Positions 13,701 to 23,555 of a stretch of 64,000 nucleotides of DNA are shown in pieces. Numbering within the stretch: position 1 is the stretch's first letter; the number at the start of each line of letters is the position of its first letter. Location of the stretch: contig CAMZMU010000117.1 in the NCBI GenBank assembly GCA_947311845.1, forward strand, positions 72,573,444 through 72,637,443, given 5' to 3'. A program made the position numbers and the translations under genes. The notes under the pieces were generated by a model. That model saw only the letters and a program-made list of their open reading frames with translations, was not told where the DNA came from and made no database searches. This stretch comes from Poa pratensis (Eukaryota > Streptophyta > Magnoliopsida > Poales > Poaceae).

Positions 13701-15157
13701 TGCATGTTTTCATTCGAGATGGAGTTACACATTCATCTACAAGTATTTATTGTTTCTCTATGCTTCATCTACATGATAAAATTCCAGGAAGGGGAGGTAT
13801 ACAAACACTGTAAATCTTATTCGGAAATATTTTGGGGATTTTCTAATAGCTACCTACCTGGAAGTGCTGCAAGAGTCCCGATATCACGATGCCTACATTA
13901 GGGGAATTGAGGTTTGCTTCTCTTACGAATATGTTTATGCAGTCTTGTCAGGTGATAAAGCCCCACTGAGATCTATGTGCTCTGTGTGGAGGTCGAGGTC
14001 ATATTCTTCCTTGGGTTCTTTGCACGTGATGTTGCAACCTGCACTGCATTTACTCTGTTCTCGTTTCAAGTTCACATTCATTGTATCACGTGAAATTATA
14101 TTATTTGACAAACTAGCATATGGAGGATCGTGATTGTGGCTGCATGGGAATGCATAATGGATGGTTATTTGGCATTACTTGACAAGTCATATGCTTGATC
14201 ATGACCATTTATCTTTTTCTAAAGTCAAATCATATTCACTATGTAACTGTGCGACTCTGTTGAATTGAAGAGGGAAGTACTTCTGAAGACACTTGATACT
14301 TTGTGGAAGGACCATTTGGTGAACATGAACAAGCTTAGTTCTGCGGTAATTTCAGTATTCTACTTTAGATGTGCAGTATCGTCATCGATAGCCAACTTTC
14401 TGTCGTTGACTCGAATTTTACAACTTTTTGCCAGGTGAATGTTCGGAGCTTTGGGCATAGAAATCCTCTAGAGGAGTATAAGATTGATGGCTGTCGGTTC
14501 TTCATCTCAATGTTGAGTGCCACACGACGATTGACAGTGGAAGCCCTGCTCCATTACTGGTCATCTCCAATGGAATCTGAAGAGATCTTCAACACTGCGG
14601 ATCAATAGCTGAATAACATCACATCTTATGAATTATTTACCTCAAGAGATTGCACACCCAGATACTTTTGATGCATGGCAGGCGCAATCATCTATTGTTG
14701 GGACGTGCTTCTTGTCAAGATCACGCTCTTGACTCCCCATCAACAGGGAGGAAGTCTCTACGCAAGCTTGACTCGGATGGCAGCCAGGTGACATTAGGCT
14801 TTCATATGGATGGCTTTCCCCAGGAATCTTCGATATAGGTTAGGCATTATCCATTTTATAGCAGTAGATTACTCCAGGATATGACTTTTGACACTGTAAA
14901 AATCCCAACATGATATGGCATCCCTGTATGTTCTACCAAATTAGACCTAGGCTCACATGTCTGATGCGAAAGGAGGATGTATTATATACATAATTGGATC
15001 CAGCTGATTGTATTAATGAAGTGCACAACAGTGTTACCCGTGACACTATCTTAAACCCGAGCTTTTGTTATATGCCACAACTTGTTGAAGTAAAATACAG
15101 TTGAACGCACATTGTGTTATCCGATCAATCATAATTTTTATTCACTCTACTGTTTGC

Positions 15158-15270
15158 TACCTTGCAATATACAATACCAAAATACAATATGCGAAATGTA
15201 AACCCGAGCTTTTTGTTTATTCCGTTTGACATTTCGCATATTGTATTTCGGTATTGTATATTGCAAGGTA
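15158..15270. repeat. Short hairpin element with 42 bp arms, TA at both ends
   Basis: The arms 15158-15199 and 15229-15270 are reverse complements with one mismatch (TACCTTGCAATATAC / GTATATTGCAAGGTA). They are separated by a 29 bp loop. Both outer ends are TA, as expected for a mariner-type MITE with a TA target. The loop repeats the words AACCCGAGCTTTT found at about 15055 just upstream. The right TA is shared with the neighbouring Stowaway. Confidence 0.75.
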
Positions 15271-15393
15271 CTCCCTCCGTTCCAAATTAATTGACTTGCT
15301 ATTCACCACATGTGGATGTATCTATACATGTAACATGTCTAGATACATCCACATTTGATTTATAGCAAGTCAATTAAATTGGAACGGAGGGAG
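15271..15393. mobile_element. Stowaway MITE
   Basis: Inverted ends CTCCCTCCGTTCCAAATTAA and TTAAATTGGAACGGAGGGAG, with TA flanks at 15269-15270 and 15394-15395. It is 123 bp long and directly abuts the hairpin element on its left. Confidence 0.9.
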
Positions 15394-15395
15394 TA

Positions 15396-16700
15396 GCAAG
15401 CAAGTATATTTATGGTAGTAGTAGTTGGGATTGGGTACGTACGAGTGATGCTGCAAGCATGATTTGCTGATGTATCCTGCAGCGTACGCACGCACGCCGT
15501 TACGCTGTCTTTTGTCTACTTGGATGGATCTATCCGCTGTAGTTATCAGGCATGTGGTTGAAAGCATCAGAGTATATATTTTCCCGCCTTTCACGCGTTT
15601 GGCTCGCGTGGGCGGCTCCTCTTTCCTTGTCCAGACGCAGAGATGATCTCACTCTCTCGCCAACGCGTGTGACATCACAGGTGACGGTTGCTTCTCATCG
15701 AATCAACGGCTAGATGTTCTCCTAACTCTAGAAGATGGAAGCGGTGCTCTACTTGTCATTCCTCTTGGGTGGCAAGCAACACTATCTGATCGACTTGATA
15801 TATAGTGGTACCTGGTTTACCTTGACAAGAGGGAATTTATTGCGTCCACAATATATGTGTGGACTGGATGTGTGGCCTTGTAGCTACAGTCTTGATGAAG
15901 AATGTGCAGTGGACTTGGACCAAGACTGGCTCCGTCGATCGTGTCATGGCGTTGGGGCACACGATTACTAGTAGCATGTAGATATAGGAGTATATCTGAG
16001 ACTGACATCCATCATCACCCCTAGCTTTTACTCTATTTGCTACCATTTCGCCTCAAAACCACTTTGTGGTTTGTTGGATTGGATTTTTAGGGTTTTTTCT
16101 ACATAATTATTTATACTACTTTTCATAGAAAATCATTCAGTCAAACCTCTTTTTACAATTTCTTTAATGAAATCAAACAAACTTTGGCGTATACAAAATC
16201 CTGTAAAATTGGAGTGGACAGGCCATTACAATCCTATGTATTTCCTAATTATATGTTTTCCTCGAAAAGTGGTTTTGGTCCCGAGATCCAGTGATCACTC
16301 TATTTATAAACATAAAAAAATTTAAAAGTTGAACAAAATTCTGAAAACAAGCATGCGGGTTCTCAATTATATATACTACAAGCGTGCAAAATTTTAGCGT
16401 GGAAATCTTTATATTCTAGGCTGCATAAAAATGAATTTTTTTGGACATATGAAACTATGCATCGTTAACTTTACTCAGATCTGTAAATTTTCCATTTTTA
16501 TGTAGGTCATAATGCAAAGTATTTCGTATTGCGATTTTGCATATATGCAGGATACATCATTGAGAACATGCATGATTTATTTTAGATTTTTGAAACATTT
16601 AAATGTATGTTTCAAAAAAATTAAAATAGCGGGAGCACTGGATCTCGGTGCAAGAAATCTCTACTCCGTTTCCCTATCCTACGATAAAGAGACACTTATC
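15396..16700. other. Intergenic, no gene supported
   Basis: I see only short unsupported open frames (for example about 79 codons at 15735 plus), AT-rich sequence and no domains, splice structure or clear element ends. Confidence 0.4.
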
Positions 16701-16701
16701 A

Positions 16702-16850
16702 CCCCCTTCGTTTCTAAATATAAAATGTTTTAGCTTTTTCTAAATTAACATGCATCTATACACCTTTTAATGTGTATATTCACCCATTCCAATCTGTATC
16801 ATTTGAAAATATCTAAAACATTTTTTATTTTATATGAACCGAAGAAGTAC
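16702..16850. mobile_element. Degenerate Stowaway-like MITE
   Basis: CCCCCTTCGTTTCTAAATAT on the left is roughly complementary to ATATGAACCGAAGAAGTA on the right. The length fits a Stowaway, but the ends are decayed. Confidence 0.5.
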
Positions 16851-16955
16851 TAATTATTCTTGGTTCGCGAGGGACCCGGCAGCGAGTTCAATTCCATGTA
16901 GATATGAGTCGTTAGCTTTAGGGATCTGACGATCATGAATGAAAGAGAAACATAT

Positions 16956-17068
16956 ACTCTCTTCGTTCGTTCCAAATTAGATGACTCTTATTTGGCCACA
17001 TGTGAAGATATCTAAACATGTTAATACATCCACATTTTGATGAATGAAAGTTATGAACAGAGGGAGTA
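16956..17068. mobile_element. Degenerate Stowaway-like MITE
   Basis: The left end ACTCTCTTCGTTCGTTCC and right end AACAGAGGGAGTA retain Stowaway words around an interior resembling the intact copies nearby (TTAGATGACT...ACATCCACATTTTGAT). Confidence 0.55.
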
Positions 17069-17086
17069 TGTGGGACATGATGTTTT

Positions 17087-17427
17087 GGCTCACGGGTGTA
17101 GATGAACCATTGTGTAAAATACATTTTTAACGCATTTCAAAAAAATTAAAAAAATTCGGGTGTTCATTTGAAAAATGTCTATCCATACAAAAAAGTTTCG
17201 CATCGAAAAGACATTTTGTGTGACCGGTATAAAAAAGAGAAAAAAATGTTACGTGCAGAGGCATTTTTGAACGCCGAGAATTTGTCTTTTTTACACCGGC
17301 CGCATAAAATGTTTTTTCATCCCGATTTTTTTTGTATGTTCATATGTACATCCGAAATTTTTGTCCGAATTTTTTGACATTTTAAAATTCATTTTTTGGG
17401 TAGTGGGTATAGATGCACCTATGAGCC
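17087..17427. mobile_element. MITE with imperfect inverted ends (GGCTCA..TGAGCC)
   Basis: The left end GGCTCACGGGTGTAGATG and the right end (read backwards) GGCTCATAGGTGCATCTA are imperfect inverted repeats around an A/T-rich interior. There is no coding. The superfamily is uncertain; no clean target duplication is visible. Confidence 0.55.
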
Positions 17428-18540
17428 CGAGTGGATTTCCCAAGTATGTGTGCCTTTTGAACTTTCCACAGTTCGACGTCAACTTTTCAGGCCAATCTTC
17501 GGTCTTCGTCGAGGCTTGGGCCCGTCGGTCGCATCAGTAGCTGCTGACCAAAGACCATGACCGCATACGGTCAGACGCTTTGAAATTCTCCTGCGACTGA
17601 ATTCTAGTCTCCCTTTGCCGAACTGAACTGCAAATTTTTATTAGCCTCTGGGTTTCTTAGATTTGTGATCATCAATCTCTAGCAAAATGATGAGCAAGAG
17701 TAACACAATCACTCGTACTGTTTCACGACACTGGCACCTGAAATGATAAGGTTATGCCCACGCTCTTGATGACGATGGTGCAGTTACATGATGGAAGCAT
17801 TTCTCCTCATGTATATCCACCACTGAAAAGAAGAAACAACAAGATAAACGAAAAAAAATAGTACGAGACAGGGAAGTTGTTAGCACTAGCTAGGTCCACG
17901 AACTAAATAGCATTCGATGGAGCAACTGTCAGCTATGAGTCATATTGGCTCTTTAATTACATCACTATTCGCCTGGTACCTCAATTATAGCGTCATCTAG
18001 AAGGTAGAAGTATGTCGACCAATTGTAAAACGAATTTAATCAAATAAAAATTGACCATAAAAAAAACAGTGAAGATATACTCTACGTAATCGAGAGTACA
18101 AGTTTGCTATTCTTGGCGGGTAAACGTAAACTGGATGATGAATAAAGTAGTACTCCATATGTTCCAAAATATCAAGACGTGTAAATTAAGTAAAAATCAA
18201 CATAAAAATGAACATCTGAAATACCAAATAAATATCAATAAATCCTCCATATAAATTTAACCAAAGTGTTAGATAAAAAATATGAACTGCCACAATACCA
18301 AATAAATCAACATATATTTCATAACTATATACTTTCATAGTGTATTTATTCAATAGTGTAGATTCCCATATTCTTCTATATATTAAGTCAAACTTAGTAA
18401 GTTTGAACTTTTGAATAAATTTATATGCCTTATTTTTTTAAATGGATGTAGTAAAAGCTATGTGTTTTGTTCGGTGCATCGGGCAGGTTTTTTTTTTGTT
18501 TTGAAAGTAGGATTCCGACCTCTGCATCAATCGATGCATA
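17428..18540. other. Intergenic, no gene supported
   Basis: AT-rich DNA. There is a very decayed Stowaway-like start near 18150 (TACTCCATATGTTCC). I see no reading frame with a recognisable domain. Confidence 0.4.
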
Positions 18541-18599
18541 CAAACTATATTTATTGCGAAATTATCATCATTTTTAAGAAGTGCAAAGAGTGGATACAA

Positions 18600-18890
18600 A
18601 GCTCAACCAGCGCAATAGAAATAAACGTACCACATATGCACCGCACATTCTATTGCTCTACCGACATCAGCTGAACATATCCTGAGCGACCTTCTCTTCA
18701 AACGGTTGCACCCAAAGTTCATGGACTCTCTCTCCTCCACAAGGTGCAAATAGGACAACATACAGATCCAATGCATAGTTTTGAGAAACACATGCAAAAA
18801 AGGAAGCTCTTATCATGTTTAAAAAAATATCGTTGCGATAGTTCCATATAGCCCAATACAAGCACAAACTACTACACAAATTGAGACTCA
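18600..18890 (-). mobile_element. LINE remnant (region downstream of reverse transcriptase)
   Basis: The minus strand encodes a fragment with the WAIWNYRNDIFLN motif. This is typical of the segment after the zinc-binding RVT domain in plant LINEs (W.IW..RN..F). The frame is broken on both sides. Confidence 0.5.
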
Positions 18891-18899
18891 GATTTTAGT

Positions 18900-19116
18900 A
18901 ACCTCATTCAACCAATCCCCAACAAATTCAGAGTTCAGCTACCTTTTTGTGGTCTTTGATGTGTCATCGACAGGTGTGGGCGTGGCCCTATGATGTTGGT
19001 ATTTGAGTGGGTTTGGCCCTGTTTGTATCGGTTTTAGCCCGGTTTTCCACTTAACTGGGCATCTTCTTCTTAATTAATGGATAAGGCAAAGCCTTTGCCT
19101 TCGTTTAAAAAAAAAT
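18900..19116 (+). mobile_element. LINE 3' end with poly(A)
   Basis: The segment ends TTAATGGATAAGGCAAAGCC then TTTGCCTTCGTTT and an A run at 19107-19115. This is a common 3' terminus of Triticeae LINEs. It is oriented opposite to the remnant just upstream, so the two are separate events or inverted pieces. Confidence 0.55.
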
Positions 19117-19124
19117 ATGTTAGT

Positions 19125-19168
19125 TGGAAGTAGTAAGTTTTTTTTTTGAAAGGTGGAAGTAGTAAGTT
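19125..19168. repeat. 15 bp target duplication around a 14 bp poly(T) insert
   Basis: TGGAAGTAGTAAGTT occurs at 19125-19139 and 19154-19168. Between them lies only an eight-T run followed by GAAAGG. Read on the minus strand the insert is CCTTTC plus eight A, matching the tail end of a LINE or SINE. This looks like an extremely truncated retroposition. Confidence 0.6.
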
Positions 19169-19562
19169 GATAGTAATGTGAACTATTCACCAACAAGATG
19201 AGCAAAGGACATGGGACAAAAATGTGCTGAATCATTTTCTCAGTGTCACAAAAGAACACTTCTTGTTTCCATTCCATTTCTGTTTTGCTAAGTCATCCAT
19301 CGCTAACCATGTATTTCTATGTAAAAATCATACAAAGATCCTTATTTTTAGTGGTGCATTTGGCGTCCAAAGATATGTATGAAAGAATCATGTATTATCA
19401 TCCATTACTATTGCGCATAGCTGTTTGAGCCTCGCTGAGAAAGTAATTCAAATTCCTATTATCAAGTGTGTTATAAAACACTTTGACTTCATCCGCTGGA
19501 AACCGTTTACATATTCATTTGTACTAGCACTGATGCACGATGTTACATTGAATAAAACAAAC
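19169..19562. other. Intergenic, no gene supported
   Basis: Nothing recognised: short open frames only. Confidence 0.35.
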
Positions 19563-20130
19563 TTGTCACACCCCGAGACCGGGCCTAGAAGAATGACAAC
19601 CAAAAGCAATTGAGGTTAGCTTGCAATTAACTTCCCTAATTTTGTTGCATACCGATATAATATCCAACTTAAATACTAGATATTTGCAAAAATTAAAAGA
19701 TTAGAAATAAAAAAATGTTTTATCCAATTTGACTAATAACCCAAAAATTCGAGGTATCACATCCTCCTCACTTTATAAGAATTTCGTCCCCAAAATTACT
19801 CACAAAACATACTAACAAATTTAAACTAACATGCAAGATTTTGGCTAAACCAAACAAAACATTTGGCAAGGCAATCAAATCACAAATCTAACAAGCAACA
19901 ATCAATGTTAGTCGCAAAACTATCTAACGATTTACCCATTTGGTCCCCGCGCATCCTAAACTTGAGATATGATACCACTTTAAGTGTCACGCCCCAAGAC
20001 CGGGATTAGGAGAATGACATATGCCGTTAGAAATACATATGCCGTTAGAAAAGTATCTAAAAATATTCCCATGATGTGCGACCCTACAAACATATGCCGT
20101 TAGAAATATATATTTCTGTTATGCACTAGT
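19563..20130 (-). mobile_element. Degenerate small LTR-type (gypsy-like) fragment
   Basis: Two related ends, TGTCACACCCCGAGACCGGG (about 19565) and TGTCACGCCCCAAGACCGGG (about 19985), lie in the same orientation. Just left of the second is TGATACCA, which on the minus strand reads TGGTATCA, the primer-binding site for initiator Met-tRNA. This suggests the remains of two LTR ends of a minus-oriented element with a very short interior. After 20020 a CATATGCCGTTAGAAA word is repeated three times. No protein is visible. Confidence 0.4.
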
Positions 20131-20367
20131 GAATACAACAAATATCCTAAGAAGCCCATGACTTCACCACAATCGCTTCTGAATATCTTACCTATCTACA
20201 TACACTTTTTTAGGAACATAAACTTGTAATATTCTTTTAATGGGAGTTGGCGTTCCCATAGACAGAGAGGTATATATGGTAGCATGATATTCAGGTGTTG
20301 AATATACGTTGTGTGAGTATCTGCGTTGATATCATGCATATATGTGTCTATGTATCATGTGTTTATA

Positions 20368-21250
20368 GCTTCGCTCCTAGGTCAGCCGCCAGAGGCGATC
20401 GGGAGGCGATCAGTTTTCCGCCCAATCTCCGCCGGCGAGCCTGCTGGTCCCCTCTCCCTCCGCCTGCTGCTCCGGCGGCGGGAGGGAGGGGGGATCCGGT
20501 TCCTCCGCTCTATAGTTAGGGTTTGCTTTGTAGGTCGCGGTGCATCGTTGGGGTGGTGGGAGCGACGCCCAGACGAATAAATCTGTCGCAACTCCACTCC
20601 CACACCGGCGGTGTCCTTCATGGCGGCATCTCGGAGTTGATGGCATCATGTGTTTGTCGATCACGCAGATTGACGAACTTAGGGTTCATGGATGATGCCG
20701 GCGAGGCGGCAGCGGCGACCCCATCAGGTGTGTCTCTCCTTCTGCTCTGTCCCCATTGCTGCGGCGTTTTCTTCGACGTCATGGTGGAGCAGGAAGGATG
20801 TGTCATCCAGGAGTACGTGCAGATGGTTGTCTGCGTAGATGATAGCTGGAAGATGGTGTATCCTGTGCTGGGATTGTGGATGGAGGCTGACAGTTCTGGC
20901 TTTCTCCTTCGACGGCGTAGTCGTACGGGGGTGTCAGTTCTAAAGTTCGATGGCGTGTCCGGGGACATGTTGCCCCGGTCTGATTCGTTCAGCGGCAATG
21001 GTTTTGCTTCTTGCAAACTACTTTGGAGGTTCGTAAAGCTGCTGATCAGCAATGGAGCCGCGTCGAGCTCGAGTGAAGAGGTGATCTGTCTCGCTTCACT
21101 TTGGTGTCTGCTTTGGTGGTGCCGAAGGAGAGGGATAGGCGTTGGTTTGTCACATAGGATTATCCTATCTTTACAGATCTGTAAGATCGGTGTGTACGTG
21201 CTTTGTATCTTGTTCTTTTATTAATGAGAATCGTATTACCTTGCAAAAAA
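20368..21250 (+). mobile_element. Non-LTR retroposon, 883 bp, 14 bp target duplication
   Basis: The insert ends in a poly(A) run at 21245-21250 after TATTAATGAGAATCG. It is flanked by a perfect direct repeat ATCATGTGTTTATA at 20354-20367 and 21251-21264. The 5' part is GC-rich, like a promoter/5' UTR of a LINE or a captured transcript. There is no reverse transcriptase, so it is non-autonomous. A plus-strand frame open from ATG at 20640 to 21224 (194 codons) covers much of it, but I recognise no domain and the composition explains it well. Confidence 0.75.
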
Positions 21251-21264
21251 ATCATGTGTTTATA

Positions 21265-21739
21265 AGAAAATCTATATACACCTTTCAGTTCTACCGGTGG
21301 ACTTCCTTGAAATAGTCTAAAAATGAGTGATGAAATAACAATGCGGTTGCTATTTTTTTTAATCAGTGCCAATGGATAATTGGGTACCGCCAGTAGATAG
21401 GGTGCAACGCTGGGGCCGCTGGGCGCTTTGCTCTGCTTATCTTAATTAATGAAAAACACACAAGACATTAAGCATGTGAGTCCACACTAGGAGCCACGTA
21501 TTTTAGTGTCCTACCCTTTTGCCCGAAAGATTAGTGACCTACCTAGGCAATCCAGTCCTTGTCATTCTATCACAAGAAATGCTTACTATATATACAGAGA
21601 CATAGGGTGGATGTGGCGATTTGACCATAGATTAAATAGTAATATACCTTTACAACTGCCACTGAAGGGTTTTCACGAAGAGGCCCGAAATTAGCACATG
21701 AATACGTCTGCCATCCCTCTGGCCATCACGTTGTTGTGT
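21265..21739. other. Intergenic, no gene supported
   Basis: No recognisable gene or element ends. Confidence 0.35.
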
Positions 21740-21997
21740 GGCCTCTTTGATGCGTAGGATTCCAAAAACATAAAAAGTAAAAAAAACATTTATTGCAATA
21801 TCATGTCTATTAAAATCCTACACAATTGTGTTTTTACCAAAGTATGTTTGTTACCCAGACAAAAGTATGTTTGATGCACCATGAAAAAAAACTAATTAAC
21901 ATTCTCGAGAGATTTGAGTGGATGGATTTTTTCTATGATATAAAATAAAAATAATCACTAGAAGATTCATATGAAAATCCTTTTACCTGAAGAGGCC
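21740..21997. mobile_element. MITE with GGCCTCTT ends
   Basis: The left end GGCCTCTTTGATGCGTAGG pairs with the right end (read backwards) GGCCTCTTCAGGTAAAAGG. The interior is AT-rich with AGGATTCC/AAAATCC words. Length is 258 bp and it is non-coding. Confidence 0.55.
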
Positions 21998-22930
21998 GTA
22001 ATTAAGGATGGCATGAGTTGGGTTCAGATGGGTAGGGATCCACCAAATCTGACCCATGACTCGACTGCCCGCACGCGAGAGTATCCATGTCCAAGTCTGA
22101 ATCCGCTGGATTCTAGGTATCCATGGAGCCCCATGTACATCAATAATGAGCGGGAAATTTGGGCACACAAGCATCAACAAATTAATGAACATCCATTTGT
22201 CAAGTTGATTCATCAAAACCAGTGATCTCTCTCCACATCTAAATGATACTCATATTACGTTTATCCCAAAGAACTTACTGTGCCATTTGCCATATGATTT
22301 AGACCTATTAGTTTATGTAGTGTCATTTACAAAATCATCTCTAAGTATCTAGAAAATGGATTGAAGTTTCATATTCCCAATTATATCAATCCTTGCTTCA
22401 AACTTTTATCGAAGGCAGCCATATCCATAGCAACATCATCACTGCACAAGAAATTACTCACACTTTAATTCTCTCTCGCTTCTACCATGTGAGGATTTCT
22501 TTATCACTTATATTAGAATGGCACTTCATCACTTCGACCTTGGCTCGTAAAGGGCTTCATGGTCATTTATAAATTTAATACATGCATGTATTGCTTCACC
22601 AATCTTTCTGGTTGTTATAAACATGTAAGCCTATGGTAGATTCAGGAGCAACATATGCATTTGTCTGGACTGTCCCCTATTAGATTGTGTATTTGTTCTC
22701 GAGGTAACTTAATTTTCTATGATGCTACATCTAACTCAAGAGGAAAGCCCGATGTCAGTTATTTTCAGAGCAACACCTGCCAACGCCATCGACAATCCTG
22801 AGCATTGGGAGCTTGTCACTCTTTGACGTCCATCTCCAGTAACAAGGATTTTGATCATCACAACATTTCCAATGTTGCTAGGCACTTGAACTTCTAAGGT
22901 AGCTCTCGGGCTTCTTAGCATAAATAGCAA
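21998..22930. other. Intergenic, no gene supported
   Basis: Short overlapping open frames only. No domain or splice evidence. Confidence 0.35.
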
Positions 22931-22935
22931 CTATA

Positions 22936-23175
22936 GAGCCTCTTTGATTGGCAGAATTTTTAAAAAGCAAGATAGAAAATGCGCATGTTGCAATATCATG
23001 CCCATTCCATTCCTACGAAATTTCATATGCATAAAATTTGTTTGATTCCATCTCATAAAAAAACAAAGGACTCATACAATTAAGTTTGAGTGGATGTTAG
23101 ATTTTCTATAAATATAGTGCAAAAAATTCCTTATGAAAAAATGCTATGGGATTCAATGCTACAAATCAAATAACC
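22936..23175. mobile_element. MITE related to the 21740 element
   Basis: The left CCTCTTTGATTGGCAG pairs imperfectly with the right GCTACAAATCAAATAA. The interior shares GCAATATCATG with the element at 21740. It lies 380 bp upstream of PAD4. Confidence 0.5.
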
Positions 23176-23555
23176 ACAGTAAGAAAAATCCTAATTATTG
23201 AATCCTCCAATTTTTTATAAGAATGTTTGAATCAAACTTGTCTCCATAAAGTGTTGTTGATCAATAAAATTCCGAGTCCAAGGAAAAAAAAAGAAAAAAT
23301 TGGCCTAGTCTCTATCTAAAGGAGTCCAAGAGAAATGTGAGAGGACCATAAGAGCTAAATTCTACAAGCCTTTAAATGCAAAAATCCACCAAATAATCGA
23401 CGAGAGTGCAGATAAAAATTGCAACCCGTTCCCTTTGCCCCCACCAGCAGAGAGCACGACAAAGGCCACAAAAAGTAATAAACTTGACCACTTCATCCCT
23501 CTTTAACCCTCTCTCTCGCTCTCTCCAGAGCCCATTTCTGGGAAGCTCGTCAGCC
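23176..23555 (+). promoter_or_regulatory. PAD4: PAD4 upstream region
   Basis: AT-rich DNA leads to a pyrimidine-rich leader (CTCTCTCTCGCTCTCTCC, 23511-23527) directly before the ATG at 23556. No clear TATA box could be fixed. Confidence 0.35.

Larger units (their letters stand above)
4638..14608 (+). pseudogene. SECA2: Chloroplast protein translocase ATPase SecA2 (30 exons; carries a frameshift and an in-frame stop)
   Basis: SecA2 is the motor ATPase of the second plastid Sec translocase, which moves substrates into plastid membranes. I can splice 30 exons with GT..AG introns: 4638-4948, 5031-5100, 5202-5266, 5359-5479, 5868-5959, 6125-6190, 6446-6510, 6597-6684, 6787-6852, 6948-7063, 7398-7488, 7757-7840, 7972-8064, 8154-8249, 8337-8422, 10296-10374, 10444-10557, 10843-10938, 11012-11075, 11173-11462, 11837-11892, 11979-12096, 12201-12281, 12612-12691, 13209-13263, 13353-13422, 13496-13685, 13797-13911, 14271-14345, 14435-14608. 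The total is about 1055 codons, the size of plant SecA2. Key motifs are Walker A MKTGEGKT (exon 4), the DEAD-like [15 protein letters not shown] (exon 8), [11 protein letters not shown] (exon 17) and LRGRAGRQGDPGS (exon 21). Two lesions: exon 1 is one base short (frame changes between about 4770 and 4830), and TAG at 5894-5896 replaces a codon in VNDYLA-x-RDAEW. All other exons are intact, so inactivation is recent, or these are sequence errors. Confidence 0.9.

Noticed and set aside
20523..21224. 233-codon frame as a host gene
   Set aside because: Begins with TTG; from the first ATG (20640) 194 codons without a domain, inside a retroposon with target duplications.
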